A program made the translations under genes and the position numbers. Below are positions 44,058-54,955 of a stretch of 64,000 nt of DNA, in pieces (positions within the stretch are counted from its first letter, which is position 1; every line of letters begins with the position of its first letter). The stretch is from Candidatus Aminicenantota bacterium (GTDB taxonomy: Bacteria; Acidobacteriota; Aminicenantia; Aminicenantales; Saccharicenantaceae). The notes below the pieces were generated by a model. That model did not search any database. It was not told the DNA's origin and worked only from the letters and a program-made list of their open reading frames with translations. The stretch covers positions 318,239 through 382,238 of the forward strand of contig JAGNLW010000001.1 in the NCBI GenBank assembly GCA_017999365.1, in the 5' to 3' direction.

Positions 44058-44417
44058 TCAGGCGCGGCCCGCCTTTCTGAGATTCCCCCGGTGAAGGCCA
44101 AAGCCATATTTGGACGTCGGCTTTTCGGAGATCCGCTTCAGGCGCTTGGCGCTGTCCTTCCGGCGGGTGACGGCAAGAACGACGACCTCGTTTCCGACTA
44201 TCCGGTAATAGGCCCGGAAGTCGCCGTTCCGCAGCCGGTATAAAGGAGGATCGTAGCCGGAGAGTTTCTTGATCCGGGATTTGCCTATGGGGATCGGCCG
44301 CGTCTCTAGAGAGGACCGGATATCCCCGATCAAAGGGATCGCCTCCTCTTCCGCAAGGCTTTCCACATCCCGGACGGCCGCCGGAGCGAAGGCGACCTTA
44401 AGCCGCTTTTCCCGCAC
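44058..44417 (-). CDS. RelE/ParE-like toxin of Phd/YefM pair
   Basis: 119 residues, GTG start inside the antitoxin gene (20-base overlap). LKVAFAPAAVRDVESLAEEEAIPLIGDIRSSLET and LYRLRNGDFRAYYRIVGNEVVVLAVTRRKDSAKRLKRI follow the RelE/ParE toxin fold with conserved Arg residues in the central strands. The ~25-residue basic C-terminal tail is longer than usual. Coupled translation with the antitoxin. Confidence 0.75.
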   Translation of the reverse strand: MREKRLKVAFAPAAVRDVESLAEEEAIPLIGDIRSSLETRPIPIGKSRIKKLSGYDPPLYRLRNGDFRAYYRIVGNEVVVLAVTRRKDSAKRLKRISEKPTSKYGFGLHRGNLRKAGRA

Positions 44418-44673
44418 GGCGCTTCTCGAGCTTCTTGACGAGATCGCCCGCCTCCACTCCTCCGACGCTCAGGTATTCGGCGTAGGCGTCCTCGATCTTG
44501 GTCCGGAACTCGGGGTCGTTCTCGATGAGATAATCGGCCAAGTCCTCTTCGTCCACATGGTGGAGGACCGCCGCGGGCTTTCCGTAGGCCGTGATGATGA
44601 TATCGCCCTTTTCGGCCTCTTTCAGGAGATCCATGGTCTTCTGCTTGAGCTCTTTGACTCCGGCGTAGCGCAT
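44398..44673 (-). CDS. Phd/YefM-type antitoxin
   Basis: 91 residues, ATG behind AGAGGAGGG. MRYAGVKELKQKTMDLLKEAEKGDIIITAYGKPAAVLHHV is the Phd/YefM DNA-binding fold; the acidic C-terminal half would neutralise the toxin. It is first in the operon and probably binds the 18-bp palindrome upstream to repress it. Confidence 0.8.
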   Translation of the reverse strand: MRYAGVKELKQKTMDLLKEAEKGDIIITAYGKPAAVLHHVDEEDLADYLIENDPEFRTKIEDAYAEYLSVGGVEAGDLVKKLEKRRAGKAA

Positions 44674-44692
44674 CCAAGCCCTCCTCTCTGTT

Positions 44693-44710
44693 GTTATACT
44701 ATAGTATAAC
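44693..44710. promoter_or_regulatory. 18-bp palindromic operator of the Phd/RelE pair
   Basis: GTTATACTATAGTATAAC is a perfect palindrome covering the -10 box of the toxin-antitoxin promoter, 19 bases before the antitoxin ATG. Confidence 0.65.
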
Positions 44711-44731
44711 TATTTCAGTTGGTATCCACAA
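44703..44731 (-). promoter_or_regulatory. promoter of the Phd/RelE pair
   Basis: On the minus strand TTGTGG-17-TATACT; the -10 lies in the 18-bp palindrome. Confidence 0.6.
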
Positions 44732-44916
44732 GTCTCATTCTAAACGACGCTCCGTTCCACGCTCTCTTCTCACTCCATCCCCGCCGGTCGAGATCTTCAG
44801 GATACGATCGGGCCTTCGCCCCGGGAGAGCTTTGACAGCCGGCCCGCCCGAGCCTATCATCGTCCCATGTCGGGGAGGAATGGAAGACGAGGGCCCGGTC
44901 CCCGCCCGAAGCGAAC

Positions 44917-46029
44917 ATGAATGGACCTTCGGCCGCGAATCCGCCGGCCCCGCGCCGGGCCTATTTGGACAACCTCAAGACCTTCCTCGTGGCCGGCGTC
45001 ATCACGGGCCACGTCCTCATCACCTACGCGGACATCGGGTCCTGGGCCTACCGCGAGCCGTCGACGAACAAGGCCTTCATCATCCCCGCCGCGTTCTATG
45101 TGGCCGTCGGGTCCATGTTCGCGATGGGGCTGTTCTTCCTCATCGCCGGGCTGCTCGTGCCGCGGGCCTTGGCCCGCAAGGGCCCTGCGGGCTTCCTGCG
45201 CGACCGCCTCGTCCGGCTCGGCCCACCCTTCCTGGCCTTCCTGCTCGTGGTCTTCCCTGTCGTCAGATGGATGGGCGACGGCCGCGGCCGGTCCCTGGCC
45301 TGGTTCTTCCGGGACCAGCTGAAGGAGCTCGATCCGGGCCCGCTCTGGTTCGTCCTGGCCTTGCTGATCTTCTCCGCGGGGTATGCCGCCTGTCGCGTCG
45401 TCCGCCCGGCCCGGACCTCTCCCCGCCCGTGGCGCGCGTCCCTTCTTTTCGGGCTGGCCGCGGGCATCGCGGCGGCCACGTTCGCGGTCCGGCTGCGTTT
45501 CCCGATCGACTCCCACCAGATCTTCGTGCTGCACGTCTGGCAGTGGCCCCAATGCGTCGGGCTGTTCGCGCTCGGCATCGCCTGCGCCGAGAACGGCTGG
45601 CTCGACCCGGTCCCCGACCGGCTGCGCCGGTGGGCCGGAGGCACGGCGCTCAGCGGGGCGGGGATGATCGTCGCGGCCATTCTGCTCAACATGAAGAACA
45701 CGGATCCGCTCGGCGGCGGGATGAACTGGCCGGCGGCCGTCATCGCCGCCGGCGAGGGGATCACGGCGACCGGCTCGTCCGTCTGGCTGCTGGGCCTCTT
45801 CCAGCGCCGGTTCGACGGCGCCGGGCCGCTCGCCCGGGCCCTGGGCCGGGCCGCGTTCGGCGCCTATGTGGTGCAGGCCCCGGTGGCCGTCGCGATCGCC
45901 CGCTTGGCCCAGCCGCTGCCGGTCGCTCCTGAGCTCAAGTTCCTGTTCGTGGCTCCCGCAGCCGTGGCCGGGTCGTTCGGCCTAGCCTGGCTTCTGACGA
46001 AGGTGCCGGGAGTCAAGAAGTTCATCTGA
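44917..46029 (+). CDS. acyltransferase-3 family membrane protein
   Basis: 370 residues with about ten membrane helices. RRAYLDNLKTFLVAGVITGHVLITY is the family start, containing the conserved His of helix 1; LWFVLALLIFSAGYA and FGAYVVQAPVAVAIARLA are later signature helices. Members move acyl groups (acetyl, succinyl) onto glycans or lipids at the membrane. The ~240 bases upstream hold the toxin-antitoxin promoter and otherwise nothing I recognise. The ribosome site is weak. Confidence 0.88.
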   Translation: MNGPSAANPPAPRRAYLDNLKTFLVAGVITGHVLITYADIGSWAYREPSTNKAFIIPAAFYVAVGSMFAMGLFFLIAGLLVPRALARKGPAGFLRDRLVRLGPPFLAFLLVVFPVVRWMGDGRGRSLAWFFRDQLKELDPGPLWFVLALLIFSAGYAACRVVRPARTSPRPWRASLLFGLAAGIAAATFAVRLRFPIDSHQIFVLHVWQWPQCVGLFALGIACAENGWLDPVPDRLRRWAGGTALSGAGMIVAAILLNMKNTDPLGGGMNWPAAVIAAGEGITATGSSVWLLGLFQRRFDGAGPLARALGRAAFGAYVVQAPVAVAIARLAQPLPVAPELKFLFVAPAAVAGSFGLAWLLTKVPGVKKFI

Positions 46030-46068
46030 CCCGGACGGATCAAGAGCCGGGACCGCCTCCGCCCGTTC

Positions 46069-46464
46069 CTATCTCGTCGTCTTGGCCCGTTTGGCCGCCG
46101 CCCGGGCCTTGTTCTCCTTGACCCGGAACTTGACGATGCGGGCGATCAAGCCGTAGGGCACCGGCGTGCCCAGCGGGAACTTCACCGTCCCCTTCGACGT
46201 TCCGTAGGGAGCGAGTTCCTTTTTGAACCTCTCGATGCCTTCAGGACCCGGGAAGATGGAGACATGGTCTTTGAAAACGGCGAAAAAAGTCAGCACACCG
46301 TCCTGGGTATAAGCGGGCATGCCCCAGCTGATCTTCTCCGTCGCGCCCGGCGCCGCCTTACGGACGGTCGCCCGGATCTTGCGCAGGACCGCCCGCACCT
46401 CGGGCTCGAACCCGGCGATGTAGGCGTCGACGCTCGCGGGGGCCGGTCGGCGGGTCCTGTCCAT
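46069..46464 (-). CDS. DUF1801 (YdhG-like) protein
   Basis: 131 residues from the ATG six bases after AAGGAG. SVDAYIAGFEPEVRAVLRKIRATVRKAAPGATEKISWGMPAYTQDG is the DUF1801 signature, FFAVFKDHVSIFP and TVKFPLGTPVP follow. The fold resembles frataxin-like small proteins; some are described as iron chaperones, but the evidence is thin. The Lys/Arg-rich C-terminus (KENKARAAAKRAKTTR) is unusual and might bind nucleic acid. Confidence 0.85.
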   Translation of the reverse strand: MDRTRRPAPASVDAYIAGFEPEVRAVLRKIRATVRKAAPGATEKISWGMPAYTQDGVLTFFAVFKDHVSIFPGPEGIERFKKELAPYGTSKGTVKFPLGTPVPYGLIARIVKFRVKENKARAAAKRAKTTR

Positions 46465-46510
46465 GGACATCTCCTTTTCCCTCACTATAACCCAAACGCC
46501 CGTCTTCCGG

Positions 46511-46559
46511 AAAAAGAAAGGGCCCCGCCGTTCCGGCGTGCGGCCGGAACGACGGGGCC
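46511..46559 (-). terminator. intrinsic terminator of the isocitrate dehydrogenase gene
   Basis: 16-base arms (one mismatch, a central CCGTTCCGG/CCGGAACG core) around a 7-base loop, followed on the minus strand by CTTTCTTTTT. It lies 28 bases after the stop codon. Confidence 0.8.
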
Positions 46560-46587
46560 GCGACGTGTCTGTCCGGTCCGCCGCGCC

Positions 46588-48819
<2,232 letters not shown>

Positions 48820-48853
48820 TCATCCTCCTCGAAAGTAAAAACGTGGGGCTTGT

Positions 48854-48882
48854 AAGGTAACCGAAACGGCGCGGAGTGTCAA
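48854..48882 (-). promoter_or_regulatory. promoter of the isocitrate dehydrogenase gene
   Basis: On the minus strand TTGACA-17-TACCTT, ending 35 bases before the ATG. Confidence 0.7.
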
Positions 48883-48979
48883 GCCAATAAACACATTTGT
48901 AATCAGTATGATAGATATGGATTCAGCGATGTTCAGCCGGCCCGCGCCCCGGGACCTCCGTTCAAGATCCCGAAATCGT

Positions 48980-51031
48980 TCAATACTGCCGGACGAGGGT
49001 CCCGTTCGACGGGAAGCTCGTCCCCAGGAGGAGGACCGTCGCGGCGTCCTTGACATAGAGCGTCACCGTCCAGGTCGCGGCCGGGGCGGTGATCGTCGCC
49101 ACTCCCCGGCCGGTGGCCTCCATCGTATAGGATCCCGTGACGGGGACATCCGTCGCAAGGACCCCCGCGGCATTGATGTCGACGGCGCCGGCCAGGGCCC
49201 CCAGGCCGTTGAATAGGATCTGCCCGGAGACGTCGGTGCTCGGAGAGGTCAGCGTGCCCCGGAGCGTGAAGGCGTAATGGCCGTCGAGGGATCCCACGCC
49301 GAAAGGCCCGGCCGTCCGGGGAGAGAAGGCCGATAGCCCCGTCCCCCACGTGTCCAGTCCGGTCGCGACGGCGGAGTTGTTCGAGGCCAGGTAGACGGCC
49401 GTCGTATTCGTCAGGCCGCCCGCCGTGATCGAGGCCGTCCCCCGTCCGTTCGCGGCGACGGCGTACGTCCCGGTCACCGGCGATCCCTGGCCGACCGTGC
49501 CGCCGACGTTGGTATCGGTCAGCCCCGATGTGAACTGTCCCGCCCCGTTGGCCGTGACGACTCCCGCCGAGAAGGCGGGACCGGCCGGAACGAACGGGTC
49601 GGGTGTCGGAACGGGGACCGCCCGGTAGCCGTGGGAGATATCGGCGAGGGCCCCCGAGAGCGAGGACGCCGAGAACGGCCCGGCCGTCTGGCGGGCCATC
49701 CGGCCGATGACCCCGAGAGTCTCGCCCAGATACAGGGAACCGTACCAGCCGATGAGCAGGGCTTCGTCGGGAGAAAGCATGAAGTACGCGAACTGGTCGG
49801 CGCCGAGCGTATGGCCGAGTCTCATATAGCCCCAGCCGTAGCCCTGATAGGTGATCCAGCCGAAGAAGGTGGACCCCGAATCGCCGCCCTCGATCCACTG
49901 GCCGTTGCGGTTGATGTCGGCGATGCCGTCGTGGATCGGATCGAGGGTATCGGAGCTGATGACGAACCGGCCCGCCGCGGCGATGGGCTGGCCGCGCTTT
50001 GGATCGTCGGCCGAATGAAAATCCGTGCCGTCATAGCCGAACACGAACGTCCCCAGGGGGGTGCTCCCGGACAGGGCCGAGGCCTCTTGCCGTTCGATCT
50101 CGCCGGAGCCCGCGGCGACCGGGCCGGACCCGATCAGGTGGGCCGAATCGTCCGAGGCCAGGACGCCGCGCAGCGTCTTGGTGGTCTCCCCGTCCGAGAG
50201 CGTCAGGGCGGCCCGGCCGTCGGCCTGGACCTGATAGGCTCCTGTGAACGGCGCGGCGTCCAGCTTGCCGGCTCCCTGATAGATGTGCAGGTGCGCCTCG
50301 GTGATTGCTCCGGCCCCGTCGGCGGTCAGACGGCCCCCGATGAAGGTCGGGCCGCCGGCGTCGGCGCCGCGAAAGACGAAGGCATAGGGGCCGTGAAAGC
50401 TGGCGTTGGAGAACGTGATCGCGGCGACGGCCGTGGCATGGATCGACGGATCCGTCTTCGAGGTGGCCACGACGGTCACCTCGCCGCCGAGCGGCGGCGC
50501 GAGCGGGGCGGTGAAGACGCCGTCGGTGCCGATAGAGCCGAGGGGAGCCGTGTTCCCGTCGGCGCCCTCCAGGGACCAATAGACGTCCGCCGTGGTCGTG
50601 AACGGCTGGCTCGCGCCCGCCGGCACGGTCGCCGTCGCCGGGGAGATCGTGAACGGCGGCGGGGCCAGCACGGTCACCGTGGCCGTGTCGGACTTGCTGG
50701 CGTCGGCGACGGCGACGGCTTTGACCGTCACCTGGGCCGGAGTCGGGACGGCCGCCGGCGCGGTATACAGGCCTGTGCCGTCGACCGTCCCGACGGTGGC
50801 GTTGCCGCCGGCGACGTTGTCGACGCTCCAAGTGCATGACGTATTGGCCGTGTTCGAGACGCTGTAGTGGAACTGGAAGGTATGGCCGACCTCGACGCTG
50901 GCGGCGTTCTCGATGATATTGACGGCCACGGGCTCGGGCGGCGGATCATCGTCGTCGGGTGCGCCGCCCGGGGCGCAGCTTCCCAGTGCGAGGCACAGGC
51001 AGAGGGACAGGACGAACGCTGTTCTCTTCAT
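48980..51031 (-). CDS. large repeat lipoprotein with Ig-like domains
   Basis: 683 residues. Signal peptide with lipobox LALGSC (Cys19), then a short acidic linker. Two Ig-like segments (~35-120, ~120-205) contain VGHTFQFHYSVSNT and TISPATATVPAGASQPF. From ~210 to the end, three to four related units begin HGPYAFVFRG or DGHYAFTLRG, carry RLTADGAGAITE or ILFNGLGALAG and close with FTGAYQVQADGRA or VTGSYTMEATGRG. This repeat type is common in acidobacterial surface proteins. Probably an adhesin or surface-layer component; no enzymatic motif seen. Confidence 0.75.
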   Translation of the reverse strand: MKRTAFVLSLCLCLALGSCAPGGAPDDDDPPPEPVAVNIIENAASVEVGHTFQFHYSVSNTANTSCTWSVDNVAGGNATVGTVDGTGLYTAPAAVPTPAQVTVKAVAVADASKSDTATVTVLAPPPFTISPATATVPAGASQPFTTTADVYWSLEGADGNTAPLGSIGTDGVFTAPLAPPLGGEVTVVATSKTDPSIHATAVAAITFSNASFHGPYAFVFRGADAGGPTFIGGRLTADGAGAITEAHLHIYQGAGKLDAAPFTGAYQVQADGRAALTLSDGETTKTLRGVLASDDSAHLIGSGPVAAGSGEIERQEASALSGSTPLGTFVFGYDGTDFHSADDPKRGQPIAAAGRFVISSDTLDPIHDGIADINRNGQWIEGGDSGSTFFGWITYQGYGWGYMRLGHTLGADQFAYFMLSPDEALLIGWYGSLYLGETLGVIGRMARQTAGPFSASSLSGALADISHGYRAVPVPTPDPFVPAGPAFSAGVVTANGAGQFTSGLTDTNVGGTVGQGSPVTGTYAVAANGRGTASITAGGLTNTTAVYLASNNSAVATGLDTWGTGLSAFSPRTAGPFGVGSLDGHYAFTLRGTLTSPSTDVSGQILFNGLGALAGAVDINAAGVLATDVPVTGSYTMEATGRGVATITAPAATWTVTLYVKDAATVLLLGTSFPSNGTLVRQY

Positions 51032-51090
51032 GAGGGGATCCCCTAGCCTAGGGGCGAAGACCTCAGCCCCCGGTCTCTTGACATGGGCAG

Positions 51091-51120
51091 ATGATAAGCC
51101 CGGCGGACCGGGCGAGTCAA
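51091..51120 (-). promoter_or_regulatory. promoter of the repeat-lipoprotein gene
   Basis: On the minus strand TTGACT-18-TATCAT, 60 bases before the ATG. Confidence 0.6.
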
Positions 51121-51133
51121 GCCTCCAGGGAAG

Positions 51134-51586
51134 TCACTGACCGATGACGATCTCGCGGACGGGGGCCGCCTGGGGCCCGCGGCCGTGATAGAGTTCGTCG
51201 ACCCAGAGCCGGATCCGGTAGGTCCCCGGCTCGGGCAGGCGGAAGGTCGCTTCGAGGGCCCGCTTGAAAAGGGCCTTGCAGGGCTGGCCGTCGGGCGCGT
51301 AGAGCAGGTCGAGGGTCCGGACGTTGTCGGTGCCGATCTCGACCGAACGCACCGTCAAGGTCTCCCTCTCGATGCAGCCGCCGTCGATGATCCCGAAGAG
51401 CAGGCGGACCCGGCGGTCGCCGAGGGCGGTGACCGCGTACTCCGGCGTCTCGCCGACGCGATAGGTCTTGAATTCGAGGCCGTAGAGCTCGTTGAGGTCC
51501 CTGGGCGGCGGCCAGGGGGTCTGTCCCGCCTGGGGAGACGCGGGCGCGGCCTGCGGCGAGGCCGCGGCGCGGCCGGCCGGGCTCAA
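51134..51586 (-). CDS. uncharacterised protein, TTG start coupled to upstream gene
   Basis: 150 residues if the TTG at 51586 is the start; it overlaps the upstream stop (TTGA). The first ~28 residues are Ala/Pro-rich and disordered-looking, the rest is beta-rich (LNELYGLEFKTYRVGETPEYAVTALGDRRVRLLFGI, FRLPEPGTYRIRLWVDELYHG). It resembles a small Ig- or C2-like sandwich. No signal peptide. Family not recognised. A start further in is possible, so the N-terminus is uncertain. Confidence 0.6.
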   Translation of the reverse strand: MSPAGRAAASPQAAPASPQAGQTPWPPPRDLNELYGLEFKTYRVGETPEYAVTALGDRRVRLLFGIIDGGCIERETLTVRSVEIGTDNVRTLDLLYAPDGQPCKALFKRALEATFRLPEPGTYRIRLWVDELYHGRGPQAAPVREIVIGQ

Positions 51587-52023
51587 TTGTCGCGGCGGAC
51601 CTCGAGGCGGTCGAGGCCGTTGTCGTTGAATTCCTTCTCGTACTTCTCGATGAGCGGGCGCTCCCGCTCCATGCCCTTCTCGGTGTAGAGCTCCCCGAGG
51701 GCCTCCTCGCCGAACTTGCGGACGTAGTCGCGGTCGGCCATGCGGTAGATGAGCTGGTCCCAGAAGGAGTTGTCGTTGTAGAAGTCGACCGTCTCGGTCA
51801 TCTTCTCCTCGAGCTCGCCGGACGGGACGGCTTTCCTGGTCTCCTCGTCGAATTCGACGTAGTCGCCCAGGCCCTGCTTCTGGGCCGCTTCGAGGACGAG
51901 GCTCTCGACCTCGTCGTACTCCTCGATGACGTCGTCGGTCCGCCAGTCGTTAGCCATGCGGTTGCCCAGGTAGACGAGCTTGACCAGGGCGGCCAGCTGT
52001 TCTTTCGTGACTTCGATCTTCAT
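51583..52023 (-). CDS. uncharacterised acidic cytoplasmic protein
   Basis: 146 residues, strongly acidic and mostly helical: VTKEQLAALVKLVYLGNRMANDWRTDDVIEEYDEVESLVLEAAQ near the N-terminus and ELYTEKGMERERPLIEKYEKEF near the C-terminus. Similar short proteins occur in other bacteria, but I cannot name a family. It is first in a two-gene operon, with its stop overlapping the next start. Confidence 0.7.
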   Translation of the reverse strand: MKIEVTKEQLAALVKLVYLGNRMANDWRTDDVIEEYDEVESLVLEAAQKQGLGDYVEFDEETRKAVPSGELEEKMTETVDFYNDNSFWDQLIYRMADRDYVRKFGEEALGELYTEKGMERERPLIEKYEKEFNDNGLDRLEVRRDN

Positions 52024-52132
52024 AGCTTCCTCGGGTGTCCTCCGGCCGCGGGGCTGGGATAGGAATATACCACTTTAAGTCCCGGCCGCCAAACCTCCCC
52101 GAGGCGGCGCCCGGCGCCCCTCCCCGCCCCCG

Positions 52133-52161
52133 TTGACAGGGGCCCGGCCGGGGGCTATATT
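52133..52161 (+). promoter_or_regulatory. promoter of the creatininase-DUF1648 operon
   Basis: TTGACA-17-TATATT, the best consensus in the window, 33 bases before the ATG with AGGAGGT in between. Confidence 0.75.
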
Positions 52162-52194
52162 CCGGGAAGTCCACCCTTCTTCAGGAGGTCCCCC

Positions 52195-53142
52195 ATGGCC
52201 CGCAGACGCGTCGCGCCGGCACCGCCGGCCATCGTCCTCGTCCTCTCCCTGGCCCTCGTTCTCGCCGTCGCCGCGGTTTCCGCCGGTCAGAAGGCCGCGC
52301 CGAACGCCGGGGAGAAGCTCTCCGTCCGCTACGAGGAACTGACGGCCCCCGACTTCGCCAGGGCCGTGGCCGCGTCGGGAGGCACGTGCATCGTCCCGCT
52401 CGGCATCCTGGAGAAGCACGGGCCGCACCTGCCCCTGGGGACCGACCTCATCGACTGCCGCGAGGTCTCCCTGCGGGCGGCCGCGGCGGAATATGCCGTC
52501 GTCTTCCCGCCCTACTTCGTCGGCCAGATCTTCGAGGCCAAGCACCAGCCGGGGACGATCGCCTACGGCAGCCGGATGATGCTCGACTTCCTCCAGCAGA
52601 CCTGCGACGAGCTGGCCCGCAACGGCTTCAAGAAGATCGTCCTGGTCAACGGCCACGGCGGCAACGACGCCTTCCTCCATTACTTCTGCCAGGCCCAGCT
52701 CGAGAGCCGGCGCGACTACGTCGTCTACCTGTTCGCCCCGGAATACGACGAGGCGACCGAGGCCCGGCTGGCCAAGCTCCGCAAGACGTCTCTCGACGGG
52801 CACGCCGGCGAGGAGGAGACGTCCGTCATGCTGGCCCACCGGCCCGAGCTCGTGCGACAGGACAGGGCCCGCGACGAGAGCGGCGCCGACCAGAAGCGGC
52901 AGGCCGGGCTCAAGAACGCCTACACGGGCATCTGGTGGTACGCCGGCCAGCCGAACCACTACCGCGGCGACGGCGCCGCCGGCAACGCCGAATTCGGCCG
53001 GGCCCTGCTCGAGGCCGAAGCCGGGGCGCTGGTCGAGACGCTCCGCTCGGTCAAGGCCGACGAGGCCACGGCCGCCCTCCAGAAGAAGTTCTTCGACGAC
53101 GCGGCTAAGCCCCTCGAGACCAAGCCGTTCGTGAAGAAGTGA
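52195..53142 (+). CDS. exported creatininase-family amidohydrolase
   Basis: 315 residues. N-terminal signal peptide (PAIVLVLSLALVLAVAAVSAGQ). Metal-binding motifs of the family are complete: EKHGPHLPLGTD, the NGHGGND loop and DGHAGEEETS. The family hydrolyses cyclic amides such as creatinine or opens related rings; export is unusual for it and the substrate is unknown. The stop shares a base with the ATG of the DUF1648 gene. Confidence 0.85.
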   Translation: MARRRVAPAPPAIVLVLSLALVLAVAAVSAGQKAAPNAGEKLSVRYEELTAPDFARAVAASGGTCIVPLGILEKHGPHLPLGTDLIDCREVSLRAAAAEYAVVFPPYFVGQIFEAKHQPGTIAYGSRMMLDFLQQTCDELARNGFKKIVLVNGHGGNDAFLHYFCQAQLESRRDYVVYLFAPEYDEATEARLAKLRKTSLDGHAGEEETSVMLAHRPELVRQDRARDESGADQKRQAGLKNAYTGIWWYAGQPNHYRGDGAAGNAEFGRALLEAEAGALVETLRSVKADEATAALQKKFFDDAAKPLETKPFVKK

Positions 53143-53660
53143 TGAAGAAGCTCTACGACTTGGGCAACCTGGTCCTCCTCCTGCTCCTGGGGGTCTTCGT
53201 CTACGGGGCTTACGGCCGGCTGCCCGCCCGCATCCCGATGCACTTCGGGATCGACGGCCGCCCCGACCGCTGGGGCGGCCGGGGCGAGCTCGTCGTGCTG
53301 GCCCTGGTGCCGTTCGTCATGACGGCCGTCTTCTATCTCCTCATCCGGTTCCTGCCGAAGATGGCCGCCGACCCGCGGCGCATGAACATCCCGCACAAGG
53401 AGGAGTTCTTCCGCCTGCCGGCCGAGAAGCGGGAGATCTACTGGGACCTCGTCAAGGAGTTCTTCGCCGGCCTGACCCTCTCGCTCAACCTCCTCTTCTA
53501 TACCCTCGTCCGGGCCACCGTCCGGATCGCCGAGGGCGGGGCCGCTCTGCTGCCGTTCAGGCTCATGGCCCCGGCCCTGGCCCTCATGGCCGTGATGATG
53601 ATCGTCTACATCCGGCGCATGTTCACCCTGCCCGGCAAGATCATCCGCGGCGAGGTCTGA
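53142..53660 (+). CDS. DUF1648 membrane protein
   Basis: 172 residues, four membrane helices (~8-26, ~48-68, ~105-125, ~138-158). GRLPARIPMHFGIDGRPDRWGGR is the DUF1648 signature found in SdpI-like immunity and other small membrane proteins. I take the ATG that shares one base with the upstream stop rather than the GTG three bases earlier. Its link to the creatininase-like enzyme is by operon only. Confidence 0.82.
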   Translation: MKKLYDLGNLVLLLLLGVFVYGAYGRLPARIPMHFGIDGRPDRWGGRGELVVLALVPFVMTAVFYLLIRFLPKMAADPRRMNIPHKEEFFRLPAEKREIYWDLVKEFFAGLTLSLNLLFYTLVRATVRIAEGGAALLPFRLMAPALALMAVMMIVYIRRMFTLPGKIIRGEV

Positions 53661-53661
53661 A

Positions 53662-53670
53662 TGCTATAAT
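53662..53670 (+). promoter_or_regulatory. extended -10 promoter of the HtrA-like protease gene
   Basis: TGCTATAAT, a perfect extended -10, 22 bases before the ATG; GACAGGAG in between. Confidence 0.6.
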
Positions 53671-53691
53671 GGAACGACAGGAGTCACGCCC

Positions 53692-54858
53692 ATGTCCACA
53701 TCCCTGAAACGAGCCCTCGTCCCGGCCGCCCTGGCCCTCAGCTTCGCCCTGTTCGCCTGCGCCGACACCGGACCGAGGGAGCCCCGGCCCGCCGGCGGGG
53801 ACGGGAGCGCGCCGTCCGGACCTCCGGCGGCCGTGGAGGCCCCGGCCGCCGCGGCCCAGGCCCCGGCCGCGAACGTCAACGGGCGGCTGACCGAGGACGA
53901 GCGGAACACCATCGAGGTCGTCCGCAAGACCCGCAACTCCGTCGTCTTCATCACCAACCTGCAGTACGTCAGGGATTTCTTCTACTCGTCGGACGAGCCC
54001 GTCCGGCGGGGCAGCGGCTCGGGCTTCGTCTGGGACGACCAGGGCCACATCGTCACCAACTTCCACGTCATCGACGAGGGCGACAAGTTCATGGTCAGCC
54101 TGCCCGACCAGAGGCAGGTCGAGGCCACCCTCGTCGGCCGCGACGCGACCAAGGACATCGCCGTCCTCAAGCTCGGCGAGCGCGTCGGCGGCCTGGCCCC
54201 CGTCGTCATCGGCGCGTCGCGCGACCTGCAGGTCGGGCAGAAGGTCGTGGCCATCGGCAACCCCTTCGGCTTCGACCACACCGTCACCAAGGGCATCGTC
54301 AGCGCCCTGGGCCGCTCCATGCCGGGCGCCGGCAACGTCACCATCCGGGACATGATCCAGACGGACGCCTCGATCAATCCGGGGAACTCCGGCGGGCCGC
54401 TGCTCGACTCGAACGGCGAGCTCATCGGCATGAACACCATGATCTACAGCCCGTCGGGGGCTTCGAGCGGGGTCGGTTTCGCCGTCCCCGTCGATACGGT
54501 CAAGAAGATCGTGCCCCAGATCATCCAGTACGGCAAGGTCATCCGGCCGGACATCGGCGGGGTCCAATTCGTGCGGGACGAGGTGGCCCGCCGGGCCGGC
54601 GTCGAGGGGGCCGTCATCCTGGAGGTCGCCCGCGGCGGCCGGGCCTACAACCTGGGTTTGCGGGGCCTGTACCGCGACAACTTCGGGCGGCTGCTCATCC
54701 GCGACGTCATCACGGCCATCGACGCCATGAAGATCAAGTCCTGGGACGACCTGTTCACGGCCCTCGACGGCTACAAGATCGGCGACAGGGTGACGCTGAC
54801 GGTCGAGCGCGAGGGCAAGTCCCGCAAGGTCGAGATCGAGCTCGTCGGCACCGACTGA
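53692..54858 (+). CDS. HtrA/DegP-like serine protease, lipoprotein
   Basis: 388 residues. Lipobox with Cys23 (FALFAC), then a Pro/Ala-rich linker (~30-62). Trypsin-like domain with His125 (TNFHVID), Asp155 (TKDIAVLK) and Ser233 (GNSGGPLL), an intact triad. One PDZ domain (~295-385, RAYNLGLRG, VITAIDAMKIKSWDDLFTAL). It degrades misfolded proteins in the periplasm, tethered to a membrane. With one PDZ it is closer to DegS/HhoB than to DegP. Confidence 0.92.
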   Translation: MSTSLKRALVPAALALSFALFACADTGPREPRPAGGDGSAPSGPPAAVEAPAAAAQAPAANVNGRLTEDERNTIEVVRKTRNSVVFITNLQYVRDFFYSSDEPVRRGSGSGFVWDDQGHIVTNFHVIDEGDKFMVSLPDQRQVEATLVGRDATKDIAVLKLGERVGGLAPVVIGASRDLQVGQKVVAIGNPFGFDHTVTKGIVSALGRSMPGAGNVTIRDMIQTDASINPGNSGGPLLDSNGELIGMNTMIYSPSGASSGVGFAVPVDTVKKIVPQIIQYGKVIRPDIGGVQFVRDEVARRAGVEGAVILEVARGGRAYNLGLRGLYRDNFGRLLIRDVITAIDAMKIKSWDDLFTALDGYKIGDRVTLTVEREGKSRKVEIELVGTD

Positions 54859-54881
54859 CCGAGACGGGACCCCGGACGGGA

Positions 54882-54935
54882 CCTGGCCTTTACAGACGCC
54901 CTTTTTCCCCTGGGCGCGTAAAGACCTGGCCCCCG
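54882..54935. repeat. 54-nt hairpin repeat, copy 1
   Basis: Begins CCTGGC, contains a TTTAC...GTAAA stem with an inner CGCCC/GGGCG pairing, and ends CCTGGCCCCCG. It aligns without gaps to 58213-58266 with 39 of 54 bases the same. Between convergent HtrA and SPFH genes. Confidence 0.6.
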
Positions 54936-54955
54936 CCGAAGATCGGGCCCGGCGC

